From positions 1 to 5,177 of the forward strand of contig JAEZOG010000076.1 of NCBI GenBank assembly GCA_023414155.1: DNA of 5,177 nt, written 5' to 3'. Within the stretch, counting starts at the first letter, position 1; every line of letters starts with the position of its first letter. Origin of the DNA: Cyanobacteria bacterium OH_CFB_184 (GTDB lineage: Bacteria > Cyanobacteriota > Vampirovibrionia > Gastranaerophilales > Gastranaerophilaceae). Shown here piece after piece: positions 1 through 5,177 of the stretch. The notes beneath the pieces were generated by a model, which saw nothing but the letters and a program-made list of their open reading frames with translations, did no database searches and was not told where the DNA came from. Both the position numbers and the translations under genes were made by a program.

Positions 1-2
1 AA

Positions 3-632
3 GCAGGATATCTCAAGTTTATCGATAAACACAGGTATAAATTTATGCCAAAACTCGACGGAGATGCAAATACAGTAGAGGTTTATAAATCAGTCGCAGG
101 AAAGTTAAACGAGAGAGAAAAAGAAAAAGTAATTACGCATTTAGATGTTTTAGCCACGTTGTCTTCAGAAGAGAAAGCTTTCCAAAAAAGATTGTTTGAA
201 AACTTTAAACTCTCTGACAATAAGAAGTTTGCCTATGTGGTCTTAGATCCAGAGGACCAGCAGTGGATTAAGCTCGGCGGGGATACTAAAAGAACCAGTG
301 TGATTCTCAGAGATTTTAGGGAAAGAGCTCTTAATAATGATCCTAACGATAAAGCTTTTTCAAAAGAAATGTGCAACAAGTTAAAAGATGTTCAAGCAGC
401 AGCAGTATTCTACAGTAATCCATCAGAAAATTTATATAAAATAAGCATTCACACAAAAAATGATTATGCTAAACGCTACAACGATTACATAAGAGAAAAC
501 TTATATCCTGAATTAACAGCCGGTGGTCACAGTAACAGAGGTGGCGGACGTATTTATACTTTAGATAAAGATGAATGTTTTAAATGGGCTGATTATTTTG
601 TTCAGGCCTCTGAAAACATAGACTATAATTGA
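3..632 (+). CDS. DHH-family phosphoesterase, C-terminal part with DHHA1 domain (5' end outside window)
   Basis: The reading frame is open from the first complete codon and runs to TGA at 630-632. The ATG at 45 is probably an internal methionine: the residues before it (AGYLKFIDKHRYKF) read as ordinary protein and there is no good ribosome binding site. The C-terminus shows the DHHA1 hallmark: a beta-strand-like segment (AAAVFYS, then YKISIHT) followed by AGGHSNRGGGR, with the GGH codons at 522-530. In DHH/DHHA1 proteins such as NrnA, GdpP and RecJ relatives, this glycine-rich GGH loop binds the substrate phosphate or nucleotide. The metal-binding DHH domain would lie upstream, outside the window. 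The likely role is cytosolic hydrolysis of short oligonucleotides, cyclic dinucleotides or a related phosphoester, but the subfamily cannot be decided from this part. The spacing after GGH is SNRGGG instead of the common xxAAG, so it is a divergent member. Family call fairly sure, exact substrate unknown. Confidence 0.72.
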   Translation, partial: AGYLKFIDKHRYKFMPKLDGDANTVEVYKSVAGKLNEREKEKVITHLDVLATLSSEEKAFQKRLFENFKLSDNKKFAYVVLDPEDQQWIKLGGDTKRTSVILRDFRERALNNDPNDKAFSKEMCNKLKDVQAAAVFYSNPSENLYKISIHTKNDYAKRYNDYIRENLYPELTAGGHSNRGGGRIYTLDKDECFKWADYFVQASENIDYN

Positions 633-662
633 TTTTTTATAAATAAACCGCTATACAAAGCT

Positions 663-720
663 TAGATTAAAGTATTAGTAGTGCAAAACATGCATACTTT
701 ATGGCAATGTAAATAATCTA
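663..720. repeat. Nested inverted repeat in the gap before the secreted-protein gene
   Basis: Two perfect dyads are nested. TAAAGTAT at 668-675 pairs with ATACTTTA at 694-701 around an 18-base loop. TAGATTA at 663-669 pairs with TAATCTA at 714-720. Inside the inner loop, TGCA occurs at 682-685 and 691-694 and could close a small extra stem. No T-run follows, so it does not look like an intrinsic terminator. It could be an operator for a dimeric regulator, a structured RNA leader or decay signal, or chance in AT-rich DNA. Function unknown. Confidence 0.35.
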
Positions 721-734
721 GTTTACCGACCAGT

Positions 735-762
735 TTGATTTATTTTTAAATACTATTAAATT
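735..762 (+). promoter_or_regulatory. Weak sigma70-like promoter candidate for the secreted-protein/trxB pair
   Basis: TTGATT at 735-740 (4 of 6 to TTGACA) is separated by 16 bases from TAAATT at 757-762 (4 of 6 to TATAAT). Transcription would start near 769, only a few bases before the ATG at 772, giving an almost leaderless mRNA. That would fit the lack of a Shine-Dalgarno sequence there. An alternative is TTTACC at 722-727 with TTTAAA at 745-750. Both are weak in such AT-rich DNA. Confidence 0.22.
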
Positions 763-771
763 AGTAAATGT

Positions 772-1299
772 ATGAATATGATTAGAATTTTATTATTGTT
801 TAGTGTGTTATTTCTCAGTATACAGGTTGGAATGCTTCATAAATCTAGCGCCCAAGAACCTTCAAAAGTTATACAGGGATCAGTTTCTATGGTTGATCGA
901 ATTCCGGATGAATTATTTGGAACATGGAAAGTTTTTTCTGTTAGGGTTAAAACTAACAACCCAGAAGAGTTTGGAGAGTCTGGAGTAGATATATGGAACT
1001 TATCTAGATCCGGTAACGTCATAACTTTAATGAACCCGGTTTCTGGAGCAAGAGCTTCTGTTCTGGTGAGCGATGTGAGCGGCAATACTGTCAGGTTTCA
1101 AAAGGTGTCTAAAGACCGAGACAAGGAATCTATAGAAACGCCAGTCATAACGGTAGAGGATAACAACTTTTATGGAATTGACAAAATTTCTGTCAAAAAG
1201 TATAAAGATGGTAGCCTTTTTCAGGAAGATAATGTAGAGTATAAAGTGAAAGCTATCAAGATGTCTGGTGCAAATTTAACAGAAGTGCTTGGCTTTTAG
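772..1299 (+). CDS. Secreted protein of unknown function, cysteine-free
   Basis: I do not recognise a named family for this 175-residue protein. The N-terminus is a Sec signal peptide: short basic start (R5), hydrophobic core at about residues 6-22, and a likely signal peptidase I site after S25-S26-A27, leaving QEPS as the mature start. There is no lipobox cysteine, so it is probably periplasmic or released. The mature part is short, with alternating hydrophobic residues, suggesting a small beta-rich domain; the stretch ELFGTWKV at about residues 47-54 resembles the entry strand of lipocalin-like folds, which is only a hint. The mature protein has no cysteine, so it is not itself a disulfide or thioredoxin substrate despite lying 20 bases before trxB. 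An in-frame stop at 757-759 limits the start to ATG 772 or ATG 778; I chose the first. Neither has a visible Shine-Dalgarno sequence. It is probably co-transcribed with trxB. Confidence 0.7.
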   Translation: MNMIRILLLFSVLFLSIQVGMLHKSSAQEPSKVIQGSVSMVDRIPDELFGTWKVFSVRVKTNNPEEFGESGVDIWNLSRSGNVITLMNPVSGARASVLVSDVSGNTVRFQKVSKDRDKESIETPVITVEDNNFYGIDKISVKKYKDGSLFQEDNVEYKVKAIKMSGANLTEVLGF

Positions 1300-1300
1300 C

Positions 1301-1306
1301 GGGAGG
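1301..1306 (+). promoter_or_regulatory. Ribosome binding site of trxB
   Basis: GGGAGG lies 13 bases before the trxB ATG and just after the stop of the upstream gene. It is the best match to the anti-Shine-Dalgarno sequence in the window, though the spacing is a little long. Its place in a 20-base intergenic gap supports translation of trxB from a shared mRNA. Confidence 0.6.
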
Positions 1307-1319
1307 AAGAAAGAGACAT

Positions 1320-2282
1320 ATGTTAGGAAAAAAAGAATTATCATTTGATACGATTATATTAGGCTCAGGTCCTGCGGGATTCTCAGCAGCCATCTATGCA
1401 TGTAGAGGTGCACTAAAAACTGCGATGATCGACATTTCTATGTTCGGTGGGCAGCCAAGTAATTATCTCGAGTTAGAAAATTATCCAGGTTTTTCTCTTA
1501 TTGGCGGGTTTGAACTTATGGAAAAATTTGAAGAACACGCAGATAAGTTCGGCGTAGAAAAATACCCGATGCAAGAAATTTCAACGATAGACTTAGTCTC
1601 GGAAATGAAAGTTGTTGAAACTCAAGAAGCGACTTATAAAGCAAAAACAGTAATCATTGCTACAGGTGCTCAAGCTAAGAAAATGGGTATCCCGGGCGAG
1701 AAAGAATACGTAGGTAGAGGTGTTAGTTATTGTGCAGTATGCGACGGAGCATTTTTTAAAGATAAAGTCGTTGCAGTTGTAGGAGGCGGTAACTCGGCAG
1801 TTGAAGAAGCTATTTATCTTACAAAGTTCGCTAAAAAAGTATACATACTACATAGAAGAGATTCATTAAGAGCAGATAAAATTGTTCAAGACAGAGCTTT
1901 CAAAAACGAAAAAATAGAGTTTATCTGGAACGTAGTTCCACAAGAGGTAGTCGGAGGCGATTCAGTCGAAGAATTAGTTATTAAAAACGTAAAAACAGAA
2001 GAAGTTCAAAACCTTAAAATTGACGGAGTTTTCCCTTATATTGGTTTTACTCCAAATGTTGATAAATTTAATGGACAACTTCGTCAAACTGATTCAGGGT
2101 TTATTGAGACAGATCAAACTATGCAAACTTCAGTTCCTGGAGTTTATGCAGTCGGTGATGTCAGAAATACCCCGTTAAGACAAGTTATCACTGCAGCAGC
2201 AGATGGTGCGGTGGCAGCGTGTAGTGCGGTTAGATATGTCGAAGAATTCGATCTTGAAAAAGCATCAGTAGTTGCTGAATAA
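1320..2282 (+). CDS. trxB: Thioredoxin reductase (NADPH-dependent, FAD flavoprotein)
   Basis: This 320-residue protein has the usual length and domain order of low-molecular-weight bacterial thioredoxin reductase. It moves electrons from NADPH through FAD and a redox-active cysteine pair to thioredoxin in the cytosol. Visible motifs: the FAD-binding GSGPAG at residues 15-20; GGQ and the ENYPGF stretch at about 43-57; an ATG motif (IIATGA) closing the first FAD half; the catalytic disulfide C138-A-V-C141 followed by D142; the NADPH-domain GGGNSA at 155-160; HRRDSLRA at 178-185, whose arginines typically select NADPH over NADH; and the second FAD motif GVYAVGDVR at 274-282, with D280 expected to contact the flavin side chain. 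All key residues are intact. It follows the secreted-protein gene by 20 bases with a good ribosome binding site, and a hairpin terminator ends the unit. No thioredoxin gene is visible nearby. A ferredoxin-dependent TrxB-like enzyme is unlikely because the HRRxxxRA motif is complete. Confidence 0.96.
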   Translation: MLGKKELSFDTIILGSGPAGFSAAIYACRGALKTAMIDISMFGGQPSNYLELENYPGFSLIGGFELMEKFEEHADKFGVEKYPMQEISTIDLVSEMKVVETQEATYKAKTVIIATGAQAKKMGIPGEKEYVGRGVSYCAVCDGAFFKDKVVAVVGGGNSAVEEAIYLTKFAKKVYILHRRDSLRADKIVQDRAFKNEKIEFIWNVVPQEVVGGDSVEELVIKNVKTEEVQNLKIDGVFPYIGFTPNVDKFNGQLRQTDSGFIETDQTMQTSVPGVYAVGDVRNTPLRQVITAAADGAVAACSAVRYVEEFDLEKASVVAE

Positions 2283-2306
2283 CCAAATCGAAATATATAT
2301 ATTTAA

Positions 2307-2345
2307 AAAGAGGCAGGTCAATACTAAAATTGATTTTGCCTCTTT
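2307..2345 (+). terminator. Intrinsic terminator after trxB
   Basis: AAAGAGGCA at 2307-2315 pairs perfectly with TGCCTCTTT at 2337-2345. The stem continues inward through two G-U pairs and TCAAT (2318-2322) with ATTGA (2329-2333), leaving a single bulged T and a six-base loop, ACTAAA. The U-tract is short (TTT, then CATATT), so termination may be partial. It ends the secreted protein-trxB unit. Confidence 0.75.
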
Positions 2346-2358
2346 CATATTATACAAT
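2330..2358 (+). promoter_or_regulatory. Putative sigma70-type promoter of the SGNH-like gene, overlapping the terminator
   Basis: TTGATT at 2330-2335 and TACAAT at 2353-2358 are separated by exactly 17 bases, matching 4 of 6 and 5 of 6 consensus positions. The start of transcription would fall near 2365, leaving a leader of about 23 bases. The -35 box lies inside the 3' half of the trxB terminator hairpin. A second -10-like hexamer, TATTAT at 2348-2353, overlaps but lacks a good -35. Confidence 0.45.
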
Positions 2359-2387
2359 TTAAATGACTTTACTATCGAGAGAGCGGC

Positions 2388-3572
2388 ATGTTCAAAAAAA
2401 AATTGATTATAATAATTATTTGTTTGTTTTTTTTGTTGCCATCAATATACTTTTTTGCTCCGGTTAATTCATTTAAAATTCTTGAGCTAAATGGTGTTCA
2501 ACATTCTTATGTCCAGCCTTCTTTATCTAAAGATTCATTTTTGGATAAAACTTTTCAAAAGCAAGTTGAACATAAAAATAATCCTTTTTTTCTCTGGAAC
2601 AATTTTTACCTCAAGTTTTTTAACACCTTTATGTATGAAGTGTTTAAAAAGTCGTATTCTATGACTACTGAAATAATTGTCGGCAAAGATAATTATTTAT
2701 ATCAGCAAGGTTATCCGATCAGTTTGTATATAGATTATGGTTCTGATGAAGATAATAAGATTAAAGCTGCAAACTATGCTAAAAATATTAAATTTGTTCA
2801 GGACTATCTTAAGTCTAAAAATAAGGTATTTGTTTTTGTTATCGAACCAAGTAAAGCTGTTTTTATTCAGGATAAAATTCCTGTAAGATTCATTAAAAAA
2901 GAAGGCAATGGTTCGTATTTTAGAATGTATGACTTGTATATGGATGCGCTTGAAAAAGAAGGCATTAATCTTGTTCAAGTGCCTGAAATTCTTGAGAAAG
3001 ATACTTCTAATCATATATTTTTTCCAAAAGGTGCGCTTCATTGGGGCAATTATCCTGTATATTTAGCTATTCAAAAAGTTATTGAAGAAATTAATAAAAA
3101 TGTTCCTTTTAAAATAGAACAAATAAAACTAAAAGAAGTAATAAAAGACAACAAGCCTTCTGGTTATGATGCTGATATGGCAATGGCTTTAAATGTATAT
3201 AATCCTCCGCTTGATTATCCTGTAGAGCATTTTCTTATCTCTCCAAATAAAAAAGAATCTGGCTATAAAGCAGCACTTATAGGAAGTTGCTTTTTTGATC
3301 AATTTGTTCCGATGTTTAAGTCGTCCTCTTCTTTTAAAAATTACTCGTATTACAGTTATTTTGTTTTTTCAAGAGAAGATTTTGTAAACAACAAATCAAT
3401 CGGTATAAAATACTTTGACTCTGATACTAATCGCCAAGACATAGTCACTCAAATAATGGAAAATGATATTGTGATTATATCTTTAAATCAGGCCTTTATT
3501 GATTTAGATAGTAATGACTATGTCAAAACATTCGCTCAAGAACTTAAAAAGTATGCTGAAATTCATAAATAA
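2388..3572 (+). CDS. Membrane-anchored AlgX/AlgJ-like SGNH-fold protein with altered catalytic residues
   Basis: This 394-residue protein starts with KKK and one hydrophobic segment (about residues 6-24), an uncleaved anchor or signal peptide placing the rest outside the membrane. The body resembles the AlgX/AlgJ family of polysaccharide O-acetyltransferases (SGNH hydrolase fold): GKDNYLY at 99-105 matches the family's GKDGWLF entry motif; a strand with EPSK follows at about 154-157; an HW block reads GALHWGNY at 215-222; and the block usually containing GDSF reads IGSCFFDQ at 298-305. In AlgX/AlgJ the catalytic set is D-x-H plus Ser. Here H218 is kept, the aspartate two residues earlier is A216, and C301 sits where the serine is expected. 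It may use a cysteine, be a binding-only relative, or belong to a subfamily with other residues. No MBOAT acyl-transporter partner is in view. The start has only a weak GAGAG site (about 2377-2383). Base composition is visibly more AT-rich than trxB. Fold call moderately sure; activity unknown. Confidence 0.72.
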   Translation: MFKKKLIIIIICLFFLLPSIYFFAPVNSFKILELNGVQHSYVQPSLSKDSFLDKTFQKQVEHKNNPFFLWNNFYLKFFNTFMYEVFKKSYSMTTEIIVGKDNYLYQQGYPISLYIDYGSDEDNKIKAANYAKNIKFVQDYLKSKNKVFVFVIEPSKAVFIQDKIPVRFIKKEGNGSYFRMYDLYMDALEKEGINLVQVPEILEKDTSNHIFFPKGALHWGNYPVYLAIQKVIEEINKNVPFKIEQIKLKEVIKDNKPSGYDADMAMALNVYNPPLDYPVEHFLISPNKKESGYKAALIGSCFFDQFVPMFKSSSSFKNYSYYSYFVFSREDFVNNKSIGIKYFDSDTNRQDIVTQIMENDIVIISLNQAFIDLDSNDYVKTFAQELKKYAEIHK

Positions 3573-3600
3573 AACATTCTAGTAAATTTGAATGATTTTT

Positions 3601-3620
3601 ATTAAAAAATATTAAAAAAT
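3601..3620. repeat. Tandem 10-base direct repeat
   Basis: ATTAAAAAAT occurs twice back to back (3601-3610 and 3611-3620), just before the TATAAT box of the next gene. The second copy contains the proposed -35 hexamer. Flanking TGATTTTT (3593-3600) and AAAAATCA (3615-3622) also form an A/T-only hairpin. Such A-tract DNA could act as an UP-like element or as bent DNA, or arise by slippage. Confidence 0.5.
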
Positions 3621-3640
3621 CACATTTATGAGTTTATAAT
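3612..3640 (+). promoter_or_regulatory. Sigma70-type promoter of the 77-residue protein gene
   Basis: TTAAAA at 3612-3617 (4 of 6) and a perfect TATAAT at 3635-3640 are 17 bases apart. Transcription would begin near 3647, giving a leader of about 50 bases before the ATG at 3698. With the strong terminator at 3936-3966 this makes the small gene a self-contained transcription unit. Confidence 0.6.
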
Positions 3641-3697
3641 AATGACATCAGGTTAAAAATTATTAATATAAAAATGTAAGTATCCGAAAGGGCAGGC

Positions 3698-3931
3698 ATG
3701 ATAGGTAATCTTCAAAATTTGATTTCTAAAGTATTCTACACACCGACAGTCACAACAACTGCCGTTACTGCTCCAAAATCTAATAATCCTTTTGCAAACC
3801 CGTTTATGCAACAAACAAGCGGACGCAACGATTATTACGGCAAAAATGCCCCGGTTAATGGAGGGTATTTTGCAGGATATTACAATAATAAGCCTAACAT
3901 AGTTGGAAGAAGGCTTTTTGTAGAAGTATAA
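3698..3931 (+). CDS. Small Asn/Gly/Tyr-rich protein of unknown function (77 residues)
   Basis: I cannot assign a family. The protein has no signal peptide, no membrane segment and no cysteine. Its first 12 or so residues (IGNLQNLISKVF) could form a short amphipathic helix. Next come a Thr/Val/Ala-rich linker (TPTVTTTAVTAPKS) and a double NPF motif (NNPFANPFMQQ) at about residues 29-39. The C-terminal half is rich in Asn, Gly and Tyr (GGYFAGYYNNKP) and ends in NIVGRRLFVEV. It is probably disordered apart from the ends. I have the impression that short proteins with NPF repeats and a similar LFVEV ending recur in Gastranaerophilales, but that is memory, not a search. It is credible as a gene because AAAGGG (3687-3692) lies 5 bases before the ATG, a perfect -10 box lies upstream, and an intrinsic terminator begins 5 bases after the stop codon. 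Confidence 0.72.
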   Translation: MIGNLQNLISKVFYTPTVTTTAVTAPKSNNPFANPFMQQTSGRNDYYGKNAPVNGGYFAGYYNNKPNIVGRRLFVEV

Positions 3932-3935
3932 AATT

Positions 3936-3966
3936 AAAAGCTGATCTCATAAAGGTCAGCTTTTTT
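3936..3966 (+). terminator. Strong intrinsic terminator after the 77-residue protein gene
   Basis: AAAAGCTGA at 3936-3944 pairs perfectly with TCAGCTTTT at 3956-3964. The stem extends inward by U-G, C-G and U-A pairs, leaving a five-base loop, CATAA. A run of six T (3961-3966), continuing as GTTTATATT, follows the GC-containing stem. This separates the small gene from dnaB. Confidence 0.92.
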
Positions 3967-3994
3967 GTTTATATTACATAATTATTACAAACGG

Positions 3995-4023
3995 TCGCCT
4001 TTTAAATTTTAAGTAATTATAAT
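3995..4023 (+). promoter_or_regulatory. Putative promoter of dnaB
   Basis: A perfect TATAAT lies at 4018-4023. The hexamer 17 bases upstream, TCGCCT at 3995-4000, matches TTGACA at only 3 of 6 positions, and there is no TGn extension, so the promoter may be weak or activator-dependent. Predicted transcription start is near 4030, with a leader of about 39 bases. The preceding terminator makes a promoter in this gap necessary. Confidence 0.5.
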
Positions 4024-4068
4024 AAAATAGTTAAACGATGAGCATGTGAGAATCGGGAAAAAATAACC

Positions 4069-5177
4069 TTGTCTACAAATATAGTAAAATCTCAAGAAGG
4101 TAAATTAGGGAAGCTTCCACCACAAAGTGTGGAGGCAGAAGAAGCTATATTGGGCGCTATTCTTGCTAATCCAACTGTGCTTAACAGGATTGTAGAATAT
4201 ATCAAGCCTGAAAGTTTTTATAAACCTGCTCACAAAATTATTTATGAAGCAGTAATGAGCTTGTTCGCAAGAAATGATGCCATCGACATTGTAACAGTGT
4301 CAGAATATTTAAGAGAAAATGATAAGCTTGAATTAGTTGGCGGAAGAGCATATGTCAATGATTTGGCGCTTAACGTTGTGACAACTGCTAACGTTGAGTT
4401 TTACGCTAAAATCATTCAAGAAAAAGAAATTAAAAGAGCCTTAATCAATGCAGGTTCAGAAATCGTAACTATGGCGTACGATAATTTTTCAACAGAATCA
4501 ACTCTTGATAATGCTGAAAAATTAATATTTAATATCGCATCACAGAAGAATACAACTGACTTAACACCTGTAAAAGATTTGGTACTAACCAGTTTTGAAC
4601 AGATTGAATACAGATACAACCATAGGGATGAATTAAGTGGTGTTCCTACAGGGTTTTATGACTTTGATCAAATGACCTCAGGACTTCAAAAATCTGATTT
4701 GATTATTTTAGCAGCAAGACCTTCTATGGGTAAAACAGCATTTGTTCTTAACCTTGCTCAGAACGTAGCTCTAAGAGGCAATAAAGCAGTTGCAATATTC
4801 TCTCTTGAGATGCCTAAGCAACAACTAGTAAAAAGGATGCTTTGTTCTGAAGCTGAAGTAGATACCCAAAGATTGAACTCAGGACATATGCAGCCAAAAG
4901 ATTGGGAAAAATTAACAACTGCAATGAACAGTTTTGCGGATGCTCCTATATATATTGACGATACAGGTAGTGTAACTGTACTTGATGTTAGGGCAAAATG
5001 CAGACGACTGGCGATGGAAGAAAAAAACCTCGGACTTATCGTTATCGATTATCTTCAACTTATGGAAGGTGGTTCAGGCTCTAATAATGACAGAAACCAG
5101 CAAATATCAGCAATATCAAGGGGCTTAAAAACCCTTGCAAGAGAACTTGAGGTTCCAATTATTGCACTATCTCAACT
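4069..5177 (+). CDS. dnaB: Replicative DNA helicase DnaB (3' end outside window, TTG start)
   Basis: DnaB is the hexameric, ATP-driven helicase that opens the replication fork and recruits primase. The 369 codons seen cover most of a protein that is usually about 450-470 residues long. Residues about 17-120 are the N-terminal domain, starting LPPQSVEAEEAILG. A linker follows, and the RecA-like motor begins at about GVPTG (191-195). Walker A is AARPSMGKT at 215-223 (K222); the catalytic glutamate region is FSLEMP (E247); Walker B is VIDYLQLM at 325-332 (D327); the IIALSQ strand reaches the edge. No intein interrupts the visible motor. The start must be TTG 4069: the frame is closed by TGA at 4039-4041, no ATG or GTG lies between, and the next in-frame ATG falls inside the N-terminal domain. 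The ribosome binding site is poor (GGGAA at 4055-4059), suggesting restrained translation. The common neighbour rplI is not directly upstream. Confidence 0.95.
   Translation, partial: MSTNIVKSQEGKLGKLPPQSVEAEEAILGAILANPTVLNRIVEYIKPESFYKPAHKIIYEAVMSLFARNDAIDIVTVSEYLRENDKLELVGGRAYVNDLALNVVTTANVEFYAKIIQEKEIKRALINAGSEIVTMAYDNFSTESTLDNAEKLIFNIASQKNTTDLTPVKDLVLTSFEQIEYRYNHRDELSGVPTGFYDFDQMTSGLQKSDLIILAARPSMGKTAFVLNLAQNVALRGNKAVAIFSLEMPKQQLVKRMLCSEAEVDTQRLNSGHMQPKDWEKLTTAMNSFADAPIYIDDTGSVTVLDVRAKCRRLAMEEKNLGLIVIDYLQLMEGGSGSNNDRNQQISAISRGLKTLARELEVPIIALSQ

Noticed and set aside
45..632. ATG at 45 as a true start of the DHHA1 protein
   Set aside because: The frame is open to the window edge with protein-like residues before the ATG, no good ribosome binding site is present, and the family normally has a DHH domain ahead of this part.
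803..988. 61-codon open frame overlapping the secreted-protein gene on the + strand
   Set aside because: It lies wholly inside the better-supported gene in another frame, has no ribosome binding site and shows no domain-like sequence.
837..1085. 82-codon open frame on the - strand inside the secreted-protein gene
   Set aside because: Antisense shadow; the opposite strand has a signal peptide and an operon position next to trxB.
2697..3041. 114-codon open frame on the - strand inside the SGNH-like gene
   Set aside because: Its Phe/Ile/Asn/Lys-rich, low-complexity sequence is what the reverse of an AT-rich coding region gives; the + strand carries family motifs throughout.
3593..3622. A/T-only hairpin after the SGNH-like gene as an intrinsic terminator
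   Set aside because: The stem has a single G-C pair and is followed by CACATTTATG, not a T-run; it also overlaps the next promoter.
4038..4049. Tiny open frame ATG-AGC-ATG-TGA in the dnaB leader
   Set aside because: Three codons with no ribosome binding site; too short to separate from chance.
4416..4619. 67-codon open frame on the - strand inside dnaB
   Set aside because: Antisense shadow of a well-conserved DnaB N-terminal and linker region.
4711..5177. Possible intein in dnaB, since cyanobacterial-type DnaB proteins sometimes carry one
   Set aside because: Walker A, the SLEMP block and Walker B follow at normal spacing with no insertion up to the window edge; anything further downstream cannot be seen.

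Overview
The window is AT-rich bacterial DNA read with the standard code. All supported genes lie on the + strand, separated by short gaps (20 to about 140 bases), and the sequence has clear intrinsic terminators and sigma70-like promoters. The DnaB sequence (a start like LPPQSVEAEEAILG), the 77-residue Asn/Gly/Tyr-rich protein and the AT-rich composition together make me lean towards a gut-type Melainabacteria/Vampirovibrionia (Gastranaerophilales-like) relative of cyanobacteria. A Clostridia-like Firmicute is the main alternative. This placement comes from general recognition, not from a search.

Layout. (1) Positions 3-632: C-terminal part of a DHH/DHHA1-type phosphoesterase whose start lies outside the window. 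(2) 633-771: a gap with a nested inverted repeat and a weak promoter candidate. (3) 772-1299: a secreted protein of unknown function, followed after 20 bases by (4) trxB, thioredoxin reductase, at 1320-2282; these two probably form an operon. (5) 2307-2345: a terminator hairpin whose 3' arm appears to hold the -35 box of the next promoter. (6) 2388-3572: a membrane-anchored, AlgX/AlgJ-like SGNH-fold protein that lacks two of the usual catalytic residues. (7) 3698-3931: a 77-residue orphan protein with its own promoter and a strong terminator. (8) 4069 to the end: dnaB, the replicative helicase, starting at TTG and cut off by the window edge after 369 codons.

The genes do not form one pathway. 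Nucleotide turnover (DHH), thiol redox balance (trxB) and replication (dnaB) are housekeeping. The secreted protein, the SGNH protein and the 77-residue protein are the accessory, less understood part. I see no mobile element, CRISPR array, tRNA, rRNA or recognisable riboswitch, and no gene-free stretch longer than about 140 bases. The points most worth a second look are the altered active site of the SGNH protein, the terminator/promoter overlap in front of it, and the small autonomous gene before dnaB.
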